64,000 nt of DNA from positions 372,001-436,000 of the forward strand of contig CAWISR010000002.1 of NCBI GenBank assembly GCA_963838845.1, written 5' to 3'. The notes below the pieces were generated by a model. It did no database searches and had not been told where the DNA came from. It saw nothing but the letters and a program-made list of their open reading frames with translations. Position numbers and translations under genes: made by a program. This stretch comes from CAVRXQ01 sp963838845. Lineage in GTDB: Bacteria; Actinomycetota; Acidimicrobiia; Acidimicrobiales; Bog-793. Below, piece after piece: positions 33,205 to 42,056 of this stretch. Position 1 is the first letter of the stretch; every line of letters starts with the position of its first letter.

Positions 33205-35019
33205 TTGAGTCCGGCAAGTGACGCCAAGGTTTGCCGACTGGTAATTCCGGCGTACAACGAAGCGGCTCGGATCGTGCGCTGTCTAGATGCTGCGGCGAGG
33301 GCACCACTTCCGTCTGGATTTTTCTGGCAGGAATGGGCGGTGTTAGACGACGCTAGCGCCGACGGTACGCCAGAACTGGCTGATGAGTGGGGCTTCAGTC
33401 ATCCTGACATACCGCTCCGCGTCATACGAAATCGCTGGAGATCCGGCAAACCGACCAACCTCGGCTCATATCACGATCAATTGTTGGAGGGCGGTCGGGT
33501 CGACGATGTTGTCATCGTTGTCGACGCCGATTGCGCAGTGAAGTCAAGCTCATTGACTTCACTGGTCGCCCCGCTCAGCGACAAGGATCGTTGCGCTGTT
33601 ACCTGGGGGCTTGATGAGGCCGACAACACCCGCTTTGGTCATTGGGCTTCCGCGTTCCAGATGGAGGCGGTCACCGAACTTGCTCGTCTGGTGGGACTGA
33701 CAGTGCCACGTGCCTACGGACGCCTATTCGCGTATCGAGTTGGCGCACTCAAGGCGTTCACTTGGCGTAGTGGCGAGATCAGCGACGATTTCCAACTGGC
33801 GCGATACGTGCGCCGTGCCGCAATTCCTGCCCGAACAGTCGAAGGTGCCCGCGTCCTTGCCACTCCAGCTGGTAGGTCCGAGGACTTCTACCTGCAGACC
33901 TTCAAGTTTGTCGCTGCTCGGGTCGAGACGAGCGAACCTTCTGAATCAACGAAGAATAAGGTTCGCGCTGGAGGGAGAGTGGCACTCCGTCATCCGATGT
34001 GGGCCGGAGCCTACGGCCTTGCGTCGGCAAGGGCATCCATCCGGCACAGGATTCGGCCCGCGATCTTTAGCGCAACTTGGACACCGCCATCCTCTACCAA
34101 GCTTGCTCTTGTCGACGACCAGCGGACTTCCCGCAGTGGAACATTTTCGAGCCGTGCGACGCGGATCAAGTCAAAGCTCTTCTACATCAGGTGTACAGCT
34201 CGGACGGTACGAAATTGGCCTTCGGTGTTGGCACGCTACGAGCTGTCGAAATCCTCGATCTACACGGGAGACCTCTTCTTCGACTTTCGAAGTGGCGTCA
34301 AGATGATCGCACCAGCGAGACCTGATGCCAGTTCGCCGATTTTCGAGGTGATGGTTACCGACGACTATCACCTTGCGAGCTTCAGTCGGATCTCCGGTCG
34401 CGGGCCGGATCTCATCATGGACGTCGGCGCGCACGTTGGCGCGGCGTCGGTCTTCCTTGGCAGGTGCTTTCCTAATGCAGAACTTGTCTCCTACGAGCCG
34501 AATGCAGGATCGGCGCGTTACCTGCGGGACAACCTTCGGTTCAACCGAATCAGGGCCAAGGTCATCGAGGCGGCTGTTGGTGGGAGAGCGGGAGTTGCAA
34601 GGCTCGTAGGAGAAGCCGAGTCCTGCCGGTCGATGTTGAGCTGGGACGTGACGGGAACCGGGACCGAGGTCGAGGTACTGAGCTTTCGCGAGGAGCTTCG
34701 TCGCGCACAGTCATTTTGTCGGACCCTCATCAAGATGGACTGTGAGGGTGCGGAGTACGAGATTCTTGATGCGACGTCGGATTCCGACTGGGAGGCAGTC
34801 GAGGCGATCCTGCTCGAATATCACCCGGTCGCGGGGCGAGGAGGGTGGGCAGAGATCCACCGGCGACTCACGTCGTTCGGGTTCGAAGTGGATTGGCATG
34901 AGAACACTCGAGGCCGCAAAGACCATGATCTAGGCATGGCAATGTTCATCCGCCGAGCGCCCGGATTCGGCTTCGTTGGAGCCGACAGCCGTCGTGAAGC
35001 TGACAGCGGGAAATCATGA
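33205..35019 (+). CDS. Fusion of GT2-like glycosyltransferase and FkbM methyltransferase
   Basis: A 604-residue protein. Residues 8-300 are a GT2-like domain: 'RLVIPAYNEAARIVRCLDAA', 'EWAVLDDASADGTPEL', 'DDVVIVVDADCAVKSSSL' (DxD), 'GEISDDFQLARYV'. The end of this part ('FSATWTPPSSTKLA') looks like the natural C-terminus of such enzymes. Residues 340-604 are FkbM-type: 'LIMDVGAHVGAASVFLGRCF', 'ELVSYEPNAGSARYLRDNL', 'TLIKMDCEGAEYEIL'. It would add a sugar and methylate a saccharide. TTG start at 33205 with AAGGAGGG upstream. The linker is less conserved, so loss of a stop codon between two former genes is possible. Confidence 0.82.
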   Translation: MSPASDAKVCRLVIPAYNEAARIVRCLDAAARAPLPSGFFWQEWAVLDDASADGTPELADEWGFSHPDIPLRVIRNRWRSGKPTNLGSYHDQLLEGGRVDDVVIVVDADCAVKSSSLTSLVAPLSDKDRCAVTWGLDEADNTRFGHWASAFQMEAVTELARLVGLTVPRAYGRLFAYRVGALKAFTWRSGEISDDFQLARYVRRAAIPARTVEGARVLATPAGRSEDFYLQTFKFVAARVETSEPSESTKNKVRAGGRVALRHPMWAGAYGLASARASIRHRIRPAIFSATWTPPSSTKLALVDDQRTSRSGTFSSRATRIKSKLFYIRCTARTVRNWPSVLARYELSKSSIYTGDLFFDFRSGVKMIAPARPDASSPIFEVMVTDDYHLASFSRISGRGPDLIMDVGAHVGAASVFLGRCFPNAELVSYEPNAGSARYLRDNLRFNRIRAKVIEAAVGGRAGVARLVGEAESCRSMLSWDVTGTGTEVEVLSFREELRRAQSFCRTLIKMDCEGAEYEILDATSDSDWEAVEAILLEYHPVAGRGGWAEIHRRLTSFGFEVDWHENTRGRKDHDLGMAMFIRRAPGFGFVGADSRREADSGKS

Positions 35020-35154
35020 GCGTCAATCCTCGACAATCGTCTGGTTGGTCAGGGACCAAGCTCGGCGACCCAATCGCGATCCGCCCAATCTGCCATCGAC
35101 GAAGTCAAGCGCACGGGATCGGGAGAATCCCTTTGCCGAGGCGAGGATCTCGCG

Positions 35155-36168
35155 ATGACGCGTGCTGAGAGCACTGCGAATCACCTGACGCTCGGGCGCC
35201 GCACAGTTCGTCTCGCCCGCCTCGCTTCACGACGTTGGCCCGGTGTCGCACGTCGAGCGCGGCTAGCGAGGTTGCTGCTTTCTTCGGCGCAGCCAGACTC
35301 CGCTCAGTTCCGGCGCCTTGTTGCTGAAGTGCTTGCCGACTGTGATCACGACGTAGTCCTGACCTTCACTCGAGGTGGACTCGCGTGGTCTACTGACGTA
35401 GGCGACGGAGTGGGTTGGGAGCTTTTCGCCGAGGGGTCTTACGAAGCGCGGCAGTTAGCCGCTCTCTTGAGGTGGGCAAGCGCCTGGAGGCCCACCGATC
35501 GGTTTCCTAATATCCTCGACGTTGGCGCGAATGTCGGTACAACCACAGTGCCACTTGCAGTACAGGGCTTTCGAGTGCTGTCTATCGAGCCCGTCGGACG
35601 GACGTTTAACCTACTGCGCGAAAACGTCATTAGAAACGGATTATCCGATCGCGTTCACCTTGTTCAAGCCGCCATCGTTGAGCACCCGGGTTCAGTTCAA
35701 ATGGCAACTTCTCGAGGCTCTGGATTGAGCGAGATAGCCACGGGCTCCGCGAGATTTGGTTTCGAGCATTTAGGGTTTCGCAAAACGGACCTGGTCTCTG
35801 TAGAGGGTCGAAGATTGGATGACATCGCATCGGAATATGGGATTGATCCTGGCACGACATGCTTTGTATGGGCTGATGTTCAGGGTACTGAACGTTCCGT
35901 AATCGAATCTGGACGTACCTTGTGGTCGAATGGCGTTCCGCTTTGGCTCGAAATTTGGCCCTGCGGACTCGAGCTGCATGGCGGACAGGACACCTTCATT
36001 TACTCCGTGACCGAGAACTTTGCCAGCTTTGCTCCCGAGGAGGAGCTGCTCCGCGCGGGGGATGAATCTGTATTTCTTCCCATCAGTATGTTCGCGGACT
36101 GGATTCGTTCGGTCGAAAACGAGGATTACACCAACGCCCTCCTTTGTCCGGCGAAAGAGCGGGCATGA
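35155..36168 (+). CDS. FkbM family methyltransferase
   Basis: A 337-residue SAM-dependent methyltransferase: 'FPNILDVGANVGTTTVPLAV' is the SAM-binding loop, followed by 'RVLSIEPVGRTFNLLRENVI', 'RLDDIASEYGID' and 'CFVWADVQGTERSVIESG', the FkbM (PF05050) signature 'DVQGxE'. N-terminal ~90 residues carry a basic helical segment. It is separated by 135 bp from the GT2-FkbM fusion and paralogous to that protein's second half. Likely target: a sugar hydroxyl of the surface glycan. GC content is clearly lower here than in flanking housekeeping genes. Confidence 0.85.
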   Translation: MTRAESTANHLTLGRRTVRLARLASRRWPGVARRARLARLLLSSAQPDSAQFRRLVAEVLADCDHDVVLTFTRGGLAWSTDVGDGVGWELFAEGSYEARQLAALLRWASAWRPTDRFPNILDVGANVGTTTVPLAVQGFRVLSIEPVGRTFNLLRENVIRNGLSDRVHLVQAAIVEHPGSVQMATSRGSGLSEIATGSARFGFEHLGFRKTDLVSVEGRRLDDIASEYGIDPGTTCFVWADVQGTERSVIESGRTLWSNGVPLWLEIWPCGLELHGGQDTFIYSVTENFASFAPEEELLRAGDESVFLPISMFADWIRSVENEDYTNALLCPAKERA

Positions 36169-36328
36169 TGCCGTCTTCGTTGAAAAGGAGCTGTCGCGAA
36201 AGCTGGTGCCGCCTTATGCGCTGCGGTTCCGGCGATCTAACGGGGGAGTGGCGGTGCGAACGACAGCACGCGGATCAGCTTGACCATACGCAAGCTGTGT
36301 GTACTCACGGTCGGCTGCCAGATTAAAC

Positions 36329-37225
36329 GTGAGTGCTCATCCAGTGAAGTCGAGATCGGCACGTACGTTGACCGTTGACGTTTCAATAACGATTCCGACC
36401 AGAAATTCGGCGAAAAATATCGCAGGCGCAATCACGTCGGCCCGAGCTTCAACGACGAGATCTGTGGAACTCATTGTCGTCGATGGTGGCTCAGTCGATT
36501 GCACAGTCGACATCGCGCGCGCGTGTGGAGCCGTCGTTGTGGAAGGCAATCACCCTCTGTTGCGTGCGCGTCGTCTGGCGGCAGAACTTGCGACCGCGCC
36601 GGTCGTCGTTTTGCTTGATTCTGATCAAATTCTCGCGCCGAGAGTACTTGATGGGCCAGTTAATGAAATTCTGAGTGGGCGGTGCGACATGTACGCTCTT
36701 GGCGAGCGCGTCGCATGGCCGAGAACGATATTTCAGCGTCTGTCGGATGCTGATAAGCGGCTAATCGAGATGAACGTGTCGGATCATCTGGATCCTGACC
36801 GGGGAGTGATCCTTCCGAGGGTATTTGCGAAAACCTTATTGATGGATGCTCTCGAAATAATTCCAACGGCTGCCGACGAGTTTGTAGTTGGCTTGGATCA
36901 CGCGATGATCTACAAGGCTGCACGAACATTCAGTTCAAGAGTTGAGTACGTGCGCTCGGCAGTGTGGCATCAGGAACCCGAGTCGATTCATGAGGTTTGG
37001 CAGAAGAACTATCGCTACGGCGAGACGATCGCGGAGCTTCGAAAATCGCGGCTGGCCACGCAATTGGTCCTTTCCAAAGGTCACCGTCTCGGGTTTAGAA
37101 GAGGGACACCCGGTCTGCGCGTGGCATCGCTTGCCTTTCTCGCGATCAAGGCGCTCCCCGCCGCTCTCGGCGCGTGCCGCTTTGAAATTCGTTCCGTAGT
37201 GAGATACGTCACCAGAGCGCAATAA
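36329..37225 (+). CDS. Glycosyltransferase family 2 protein
   Basis: A 298-residue GT-A enzyme: 'DVSITIPTRNSAKNIAGAIT', 'VELIVVDGGSVDCTVDIARA', 'APVVVLLDSDQILAPRVLDG' with the DSD metal site. The C-terminal 'HQEPESIHEVWQKNYRYGET' is a helical region usual in this type. The GTG at 36329 is one choice; a GTG ten codons further upstream (36299) is also possible, and neither has a clear ribosome binding site. Sits in the glycan cluster after the FkbM gene. Confidence 0.8.
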   Translation: MSAHPVKSRSARTLTVDVSITIPTRNSAKNIAGAITSARASTTRSVELIVVDGGSVDCTVDIARACGAVVVEGNHPLLRARRLAAELATAPVVVLLDSDQILAPRVLDGPVNEILSGRCDMYALGERVAWPRTIFQRLSDADKRLIEMNVSDHLDPDRGVILPRVFAKTLLMDALEIIPTAADEFVVGLDHAMIYKAARTFSSRVEYVRSAVWHQEPESIHEVWQKNYRYGETIAELRKSRLATQLVLSKGHRLGFRRGTPGLRVASLAFLAIKALPAALGACRFEIRSVVRYVTRAQ

Positions 37226-37300
37226 TGATTGCGCTCATGCTCGGGACTGCGGTCGCTAGATACTTCCGGCTCACTCCGAACCACGGGTTCACTGGTTAGC

Positions 37301-38626
37301 ATGATCATCGGAGTCCAGCGCGCAGATTCAGTCTCGCGTACCGATCCGCTCGGCAATGAGTTCACCCGGTTTCTCGAAACGCGCTCGCGAAGCATCGAGG
37401 ATTATTCCATCGCGCCTGACTGCGAGAGGATCGTCGTCACCGGAGGAACTGGATGCATCGGACGCATCCTCCTCTCACAACTCAAGAGAATCTGTGAAGC
37501 TCGACTCGTCAGCATTGCGCGCCGGCCGCCACTTGATTCGCTTCGCGTACCCGGCGTCACCTATGTCTGTTCAGACGTGCGCGATCTGGATTCAATGAGG
37601 TCAATCCTTGGTGAGCACCGTCCACAATTTCTGGTTCACCTTGCCGCCCAACGAGATCCGGGACTCGCCGAGCAAGCAGTTTTCGACACGATCTCGACAA
37701 ACATTGGTGGAACCATCTCGGTGATGAAAGCCGCTGCGGATATAGAAGTCCCTCTAGTCTCGACTGCGTCGACCGGCAAGGTCGTCCGTTATTTCGGCTC
37801 TGACGTTTACGCGGCGACGAAGAGCGTCGCCGAGTACGTCGTCGCTCGGGCTGCCGAACAGTTTGGGATCGCGGCGACGTGCGCACGGTTTACGCACGTC
37901 GTCGACAATTCGATTGTGTTCTCGCGGTTGCAACGGTGGTCACAGAACGGTCAGCCCGTCCGGCTTCACGGCGCCGACGTCAGGTTTTACGTGCAATCGG
38001 CACTCGAATGTGCACAGCTGCTGATCGTTGGGTCGATCGCTCCGTTCGGCTCGTCAGCGGGCATCGTAGCGTTACGGAATCTTGGGTGGCCACCGATAAG
38101 TCTTTGTGATCTCGCCCGGGACGTGGTCAAATGCAACGGCAGTACTTCGCCAATTGAGATAGTTGGCTTCGAGCCAGGATATGAGGAGCAGATCCACCCT
38201 GCCACATATGATCCGCTGACTGCGGGCAACGTCTCTCCGTTGATTAACGCGCTTGAGGCACCGAAGGCCTTTGGAGTCGCACCGCTTGCTAACTCGGTTG
38301 ACGGTGTCCCATTGCTTGGTTCGAGTACATCGGTTGACGATGTGTTGACAGACCTCAACTGCGCAGTTACCGCTTCGGCGGACGAGACTACGCTGCGGCG
38401 CTCCCTCTCTCGCGTCTCCAAGGAGATCTTCCTTTTTGGGCTACGCCGAGCTGATCCGCAGGACGCCGCTCGCCTTGCTATAAGGGCATCGGGGGTGCCG
38501 GTCATGGCACCCGATCACGTCGTCATTACCGAGATCCTCGAATCGTGGTTGCGTGGAACTTTAGAGCGGCCTGATGATTCGGCGAGGAGCACGAGAAGGA
38601 GCAGACGAGCAGTGAGCGGCAAGTGA
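37301..38626 (+). CDS. NAD-dependent epimerase/dehydratase (polysaccharide biosynthesis, CapD-like)
   Basis: A 441-residue short-chain-dehydrogenase-fold enzyme: Rossmann motif 'RIVVTGGTGCIGRILLSQL', 'VRDLDSMRSILGEHRPQFLV', 'HLAAQRDPGLAEQAVFDTIS', and the catalytic 'STASTGKVVRYFGSDVYAAT' then 'KSVAEYV' (YxxxK). This matches the UDP-GlcNAc 4,6-dehydratase/epimerase group that supplies activated sugars for surface glycans. The C-terminal 150 residues are divergent. ATG at 37301 was chosen because the Rossmann strand begins about 40 residues later; an upstream start at 37229 is open. It is the last intact gene of the cluster. Confidence 0.8.
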   Translation: MIIGVQRADSVSRTDPLGNEFTRFLETRSRSIEDYSIAPDCERIVVTGGTGCIGRILLSQLKRICEARLVSIARRPPLDSLRVPGVTYVCSDVRDLDSMRSILGEHRPQFLVHLAAQRDPGLAEQAVFDTISTNIGGTISVMKAAADIEVPLVSTASTGKVVRYFGSDVYAATKSVAEYVVARAAEQFGIAATCARFTHVVDNSIVFSRLQRWSQNGQPVRLHGADVRFYVQSALECAQLLIVGSIAPFGSSAGIVALRNLGWPPISLCDLARDVVKCNGSTSPIEIVGFEPGYEEQIHPATYDPLTAGNVSPLINALEAPKAFGVAPLANSVDGVPLLGSSTSVDDVLTDLNCAVTASADETTLRRSLSRVSKEIFLFGLRRADPQDAARLAIRASGVPVMAPDHVVITEILESWLRGTLERPDDSARSTRRSRRAVSGK

Positions 38627-38699
38627 ATGCGAGGCTGCGCTCAGAGATTGTCGCAATTGGAAAGTAAGACGGGAGGAGACGTGGCTCCGATCGCTCCTG

Positions 38700-38915
38700 A
38701 TGACGGCATCGAGCCACAAGCCATTCTCACGCCGCTCACGGAATCCGCCCTGCCCTTGGTTCGGTCGGAGCACGCCGAATTCGGCACGTGCTTCATCGGC
38801 TCCTCCCGCACCCCGGAAGTGACAGAACAAGATGCTGACCAACATGTTTGTCCGAAACCTCCTGACAACTACGACAGCGTCCTCGACTTCTCCCACGGCG
38901 TGACGGGCAGCCGGT
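38700..38915 (+). pseudogene. DyP-type peroxidase fragment
   Basis: A piece of a dye-decolourising peroxidase, recognisable across two frames. 'VRSEHAEFGTCFIGSSRTPE' then 'VTEQ' is in one frame, 'MLTNMFV' in the next, and 'KPPDNYDSVLDFSHGVTGS' back in the first. In intact DyP proteins these blocks are contiguous and are followed by 'LFFVPS', which is missing. The N-terminal half with the heme ligand is also absent. It begins 74 bp after the epimerase stop and is clearly a decayed remnant, not a small gene. Confidence 0.6.
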
Positions 38916-39030
38916 AACGCTGAAGCCGTAGAAACAACCCTTCGCGGATCGAGTCGCCAAGCTCGGGGGAGTCGATGATCGACGATCGGCGCGGCGTACC
39001 GCTGTTCGCGCTGGCGCCGCAGCGGTTTCT

Positions 39031-39180
39031 CTATTGGTTAATCGTGGCCGACGACGAGTGAATTGGTTGAGCGTCGGGGTCTTCGGATGCGTCGCTCAAC
39101 CCCAGGTAGCCCTGGTGGAAGCCCTTTGCCACGTTGAGGCTGGCGACACGAAGACTTGCCACGATGCCGGTCACACGCAT
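39031..39180 (-). pseudogene. Truncated VOC-family (glyoxalase-like) N-terminus
   Basis: A 49-codon frame on the minus strand beginning 'MRVTGIVASLRVASLNVAKG', which is the usual first strand and helix of a VOC/glyoxalase domain ('FHQGYLGL' follows). It has a GGAGAG ribosome binding site but stops at a TAG before the second half of the module. The rest of the gene is not found downstream, so this is an N-terminal remnant. Confidence 0.5.
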
Positions 39181-39428
39181 TTCTCTCTCTCCGCTCGGGT
39201 TTCAAGTCGCACGGAAACTCATCATGGACCGACGCCGGCAAACACTTAAAGGCGCACCGCCCGGCGGCCGTATAGTCACTCTAAGTGGTGATATTGAAAC
39301 GTAGAGTGGTAATCAGCATTCGCTGATCAGGGCATCGCACCCAGCCATGTGGGCGTGCAGCCAAGGACCAGGACGTTGGCATCGATGACATCGGACGACG
39401 GCTGGTTCCCGAGGGCGGACCAGGACTG

Positions 39429-39557
39429 ATGAGTACTCGGCGCGCGGACGTGGTGCTGCTCTGGCGGCGTTCCGGGTTCGGCGCAAACTCCGCCCAAATC
39501 GATGCCGCCGCCAAGGCGGGTTTGGAAGCCACCCTCGAACAGCTGCTGGCGGCGTGA
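39429..39557 (+). pseudogene. Truncated DUF1800-like N-terminus
   Basis: A 42-codon frame, 'MSTRRADVVLLWRRSGFGAN' followed by 'SAQIDAAAKAGLEATLEQLL', matches the opening helices of DUF1800 proteins, which are normally over 400 residues. The frame ends at TGA overlapping the start of the beta-helix gene (GTGATGG). Whether it is still translated and helps to couple the next gene is unknown. Confidence 0.5.
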
Positions 39558-40978
39558 TGGCCAGAACGATGGACCGGCGCCAATTCCTCGGTGGCGTTAT
39601 TGCCTTTGGGGTCGCCGGCGCGTTCGGTGTTAGACGCGCCACGGACCGAGGACCTTTTCGCGGCGAAGGGGCGTTGAGAGCCTCTGATCCGAGTTTGATG
39701 TTCACTCCCCAGCAGTTCGGAGCACACGCGGACGGGATCAGAGACGACCATGCCGCCATCATGCGCGCGGACGCAGCGGCGGCTGCCCATGATGGCGGAA
39801 TTGTCTACTACGGACCGGGAACATATCGGACTTCCCAGCCGATCGTGCCTTCAAGCCGTGTATCGCACATCGGCGCCGGGATGAAGGTCTCTACGATCAC
39901 CGCGCTGCCCAGCGATTTTCCGAACTTCAGCTTCAACTACATCTTTAGCGGCACGAACCCTGACGTAGTGGTCGCGCACTTGAGGATCGACGGCGCGAAA
40001 CGCAATGGCAGTAATCCGGCTAACGAGTGCGGTCTGTTGTCGCTCGGCACACGATGGCATGTTGACCGTGTCTGGTTTTACGACCCGAACTATTTCGGGC
40101 TTTGGGTGGGCACGGCTGCCGTTGACTCGACGGTCGCTCGCTGTCGGTCGTCTTATGGGGGCAACAACGACAACATCGGCGGAGGTGGTGGTCAGAGCGT
40201 TCGCATCCGCAGTCACTTCTGGGATTCCACGCTCACAAGCAATTGCTTTGACAATGTCATCGGCGACGACGTCATCTTGTCCGGCGGCGTGAATGCTTCC
40301 AACTCAAACTTCTACTTCGAGGGAATGACTCAGTCAGGAATCGAGAATGTCACGTTTCTTGGCTCTGGCGGCATCGTTATCGAAAGCGACGGGGGATACA
40401 GCCCAGCGACAATTACTCAGCCCTACGCCTGTTTTGCGAGGCACAATCGGCTGGAGGGCGGCGGCGCCATCGAGTTGGCCTACTCCTACAACACGCCAGC
40501 TCAACCTGGTGGTGCGAACCAGATCGACGACAACTACGTCGTTAACGCGTTGGACTACGGCATTCTCATCGTCAACGGCAATATGGGCGCAACCGCACAG
40601 ACCAAGCGCGACAAAGTTTGTCGAAACGTGATCATCAATCCCAACGCGTCCAACAGTGCCAGTTTCAACACGGGGTCGGGGAACATACGTCCCGGAGGAA
40701 TCAACGTCGCAGGGTCTAGTGGTTTGCAACTTTCCGACAACATCTGCGTCGATACACGTGGCGCGCACCACATGCTCTACGGGATTGAACTCGGCGCCAC
40801 CTCCACCGCGGCGTCGACGAACGTGCTTTGCGAGTCCAACATAGTGAGCGGGTATGTGACCGACGCGGTTGGTATTACGAACGTAGGTAGTGGGGTAGAG
40901 ATACGTGGCAACGGGGACAACAGTCGTGTTGCACGAAGAGTGCTTCAGCGTGCTTTGAAATCAAGGCCAGGTGGCTGA
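39557..40978 (+). CDS. Tat-exported right-handed beta-helix protein (pectate-lyase-like fold)
   Basis: A 473-residue protein with a Tat signal ('MDRRQFLGGVIAFGVAGAFG') followed by 'FTPQQFGAHADGIRDDHAAI', the entry to a Pectate_lyase_3 type beta-helix. The body is a series of Asn/Gly-rich coils ('NECGLLSLGTRWHVDRVWF', 'NCFDNVIGDDVILSGGVNAS', 'RHNRLEGGGAIELAYSYN'). Such proteins cleave or bind polysaccharides; specific catalytic residues cannot be assigned here. It sits downstream of the glycan cluster and could modify that glycan or a plant/soil polymer. Start: ATG 39557, overlapping the DUF1800 fragment stop; ATG 39569 is an alternative. Confidence 0.8.
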   Translation: MARTMDRRQFLGGVIAFGVAGAFGVRRATDRGPFRGEGALRASDPSLMFTPQQFGAHADGIRDDHAAIMRADAAAAAHDGGIVYYGPGTYRTSQPIVPSSRVSHIGAGMKVSTITALPSDFPNFSFNYIFSGTNPDVVVAHLRIDGAKRNGSNPANECGLLSLGTRWHVDRVWFYDPNYFGLWVGTAAVDSTVARCRSSYGGNNDNIGGGGGQSVRIRSHFWDSTLTSNCFDNVIGDDVILSGGVNASNSNFYFEGMTQSGIENVTFLGSGGIVIESDGGYSPATITQPYACFARHNRLEGGGAIELAYSYNTPAQPGGANQIDDNYVVNALDYGILIVNGNMGATAQTKRDKVCRNVIINPNASNSASFNTGSGNIRPGGINVAGSSGLQLSDNICVDTRGAHHMLYGIELGATSTAASTNVLCESNIVSGYVTDAVGITNVGSGVEIRGNGDNSRVARRVLQRALKSRPGG

Positions 40979-41065
40979 CCCTCGCGGTTGCGAGTTCAAC
41001 AGCACCTTAAGTGCGCGATGGGACGAGATTCGATCTCCAGGGCTAGGAGAACGAGTCGAGGCCCG

Positions 41066-41350
41066 TTACGAGTTGCTGACGGCAGACAACCTGGCACTTG
41101 AACCGATTCTCCATGCCTCAGTCCCAGCCGTTTTGGCGCTCTTGAATCGCTCCCAATTCATCTTGGCCAGCTCCCTTGGGGGTTGATCAAGCTGGCGGAT
41201 CCAATGTTTCGCCGCACGGACCACAGCGGCACTCCCAAGCGATACGCCGGCAAGCCAGAGAACCGCCCCCACGCCGATCAGAACGCTGGCCCACGTCAGC
41301 TGGCGGATGTCGACAGGCACCTGATGCCGCTGCGAGTTCTCCCTAGTCAT
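41066..41350 (-). CDS. Small single-pass membrane protein
   Basis: A 94-residue protein with one hydrophobic helix, 'LTWASVLIGVGAVLWLAGVS', and a C-terminal amphipathic part with 'RQLDQPPRELAKMNWERFKS'. GAGGAGG lies 6 bases before the ATG at 41350, which supports this start over an upstream one. No family recognised. It is convergent with the beta-helix gene. Confidence 0.65.
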   Translation of the reverse strand: MTRENSQRHQVPVDIRQLTWASVLIGVGAVLWLAGVSLGSAAVVRAAKHWIRQLDQPPRELAKMNWERFKSAKTAGTEAWRIGSSARLSAVSNS

Positions 41351-41400
41351 AGGCCTCCTCAATCTCGGTCTGTCTGTGCCGTCATTTCTATCGCCGCGTC

Positions 41401-41450
41401 TCGGCGATCTCCACACCAGGCCTGTTATGGACGTGAAAATTACCGACTTG
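41401..41450 (+). repeat. 50-bp dispersed repeat, copy 1
   Basis: This segment matches 42755-42804 at 39 of 50 positions without gaps. Both copies begin TCGGCGATCTC and contain GTGAAAAT followed by ACCGACT. Copy 1 lies upstream of the 94-residue membrane protein gene; copy 2 is 1.35 kb away. GTGAAAAT-type ends resemble the non-coding arms of IS21-like elements, but no transposase is present. Confidence 0.55.
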
Positions 41451-41605
41451 AGGTTTCACCGAGCGCCACTTTTTCGCCGATCGGTGACCCCGAGCGCGAG
41501 TTGTGTACGGATTTCTCCACAAGAAGGATCCGAGCGGTTCCGCTCGGTCGAACGGAGGGGGCTGGCTGTGCTCGACTACCTGTCGATGTGGGCAGTCAAT
41601 GGTGG

Positions 41606-41639
41606 GTACGTCTCCTCACTCATGAGTGAGGAGACGTAC
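41606..41639. repeat. 34-bp perfect palindrome
   Basis: The two 17-bp halves are exact reverse complements with no spacer; the centre is ACTCATGAGT. It ends 14 bp before the GTG of the monooxygenase gene. It could be a dimeric-regulator operator, a cruciform, or a mobile-element end. No T-run follows, so it is not a classical terminator. Confidence 0.8.
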
Positions 41640-41653
41640 ATAACCTAGAAACC

Positions 41654-41950
41654 GTGCTTTTGCTGACGGCCTTCATCGAGTGTTCGGCTCCAAATCGCGA
41701 GAAGTTGATCGAGGCCGCTGCCACTTGCGCGGCGGCGACCCGCCGAGAGGACGGATGCCTTGAGTATCGGTTCTATGAAGACACCGAACAGGTGGGAAAG
41801 TTCGTCTTTGTCGAACCTTGGCGCGACCAGAGCGCTCTGGACGCTCACTTTGCCTCACCCCATCTCGGACTGTTCGTAGAAATCAGCGCGCCTCTCCTGA
41901 CGGGTCGACGCGGCACGCTCTATGAGGTTGAAAGCGGAACTGAACTCTGA
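41654..41950 (+). CDS. Antibiotic-biosynthesis-monooxygenase-domain protein (YgiN-like quinol monooxygenase)
   Basis: A 98-residue protein with the ABM dimeric alpha/beta barrel fold: 'LLLTAFIECSAPNREKLIEA', 'TRREDGCLEYRFYEDTEQVG', 'FVFVEPWRDQSALDAHFASP' and 'HLGLFVEI'. The DGCLxYxFY and W-x-D/E-x-AL blocks are the family signature. Members oxidise quinones or polyketide-like phenols, or act as heme/quinone binding proteins. GTG start at 41654 is placed 14 bp after the 34-bp palindrome, which could be its operator. Confidence 0.82.
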   Translation: MLLLTAFIECSAPNREKLIEAAATCAAATRREDGCLEYRFYEDTEQVGKFVFVEPWRDQSALDAHFASPHLGLFVEISAPLLTGRRGTLYEVESGTEL

Positions 41951-42056
41951 TTTGGGGGAGTCCCACAGAACACCGGTCGGCTGACTAGCCCGCCACCCAC
42001 CGCGCCACCGCGCGCGTAATTGAGGCCATGTCCGGACGCTGCTACTGACCCTGCCT

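Larger units (their letters stand above)
41351..41653. other. Intergenic region with repeat copy and large palindrome
   Basis: About 300 bp with no gene I can support. It contains one copy of a 50-bp repeat (41401-41450), a perfect 8-bp inverted repeat CCGAGCGG-tt-CCGCTCGG (41530-41547), and a 34-bp perfect palindrome (41606-41639), all listed separately. Confidence 0.5.

Noticed and set aside
38627..38917. A 96-codon small gene after the epimerase
   Set aside because: Its sequence is better explained as a frameshifted remnant of a DyP-type peroxidase.
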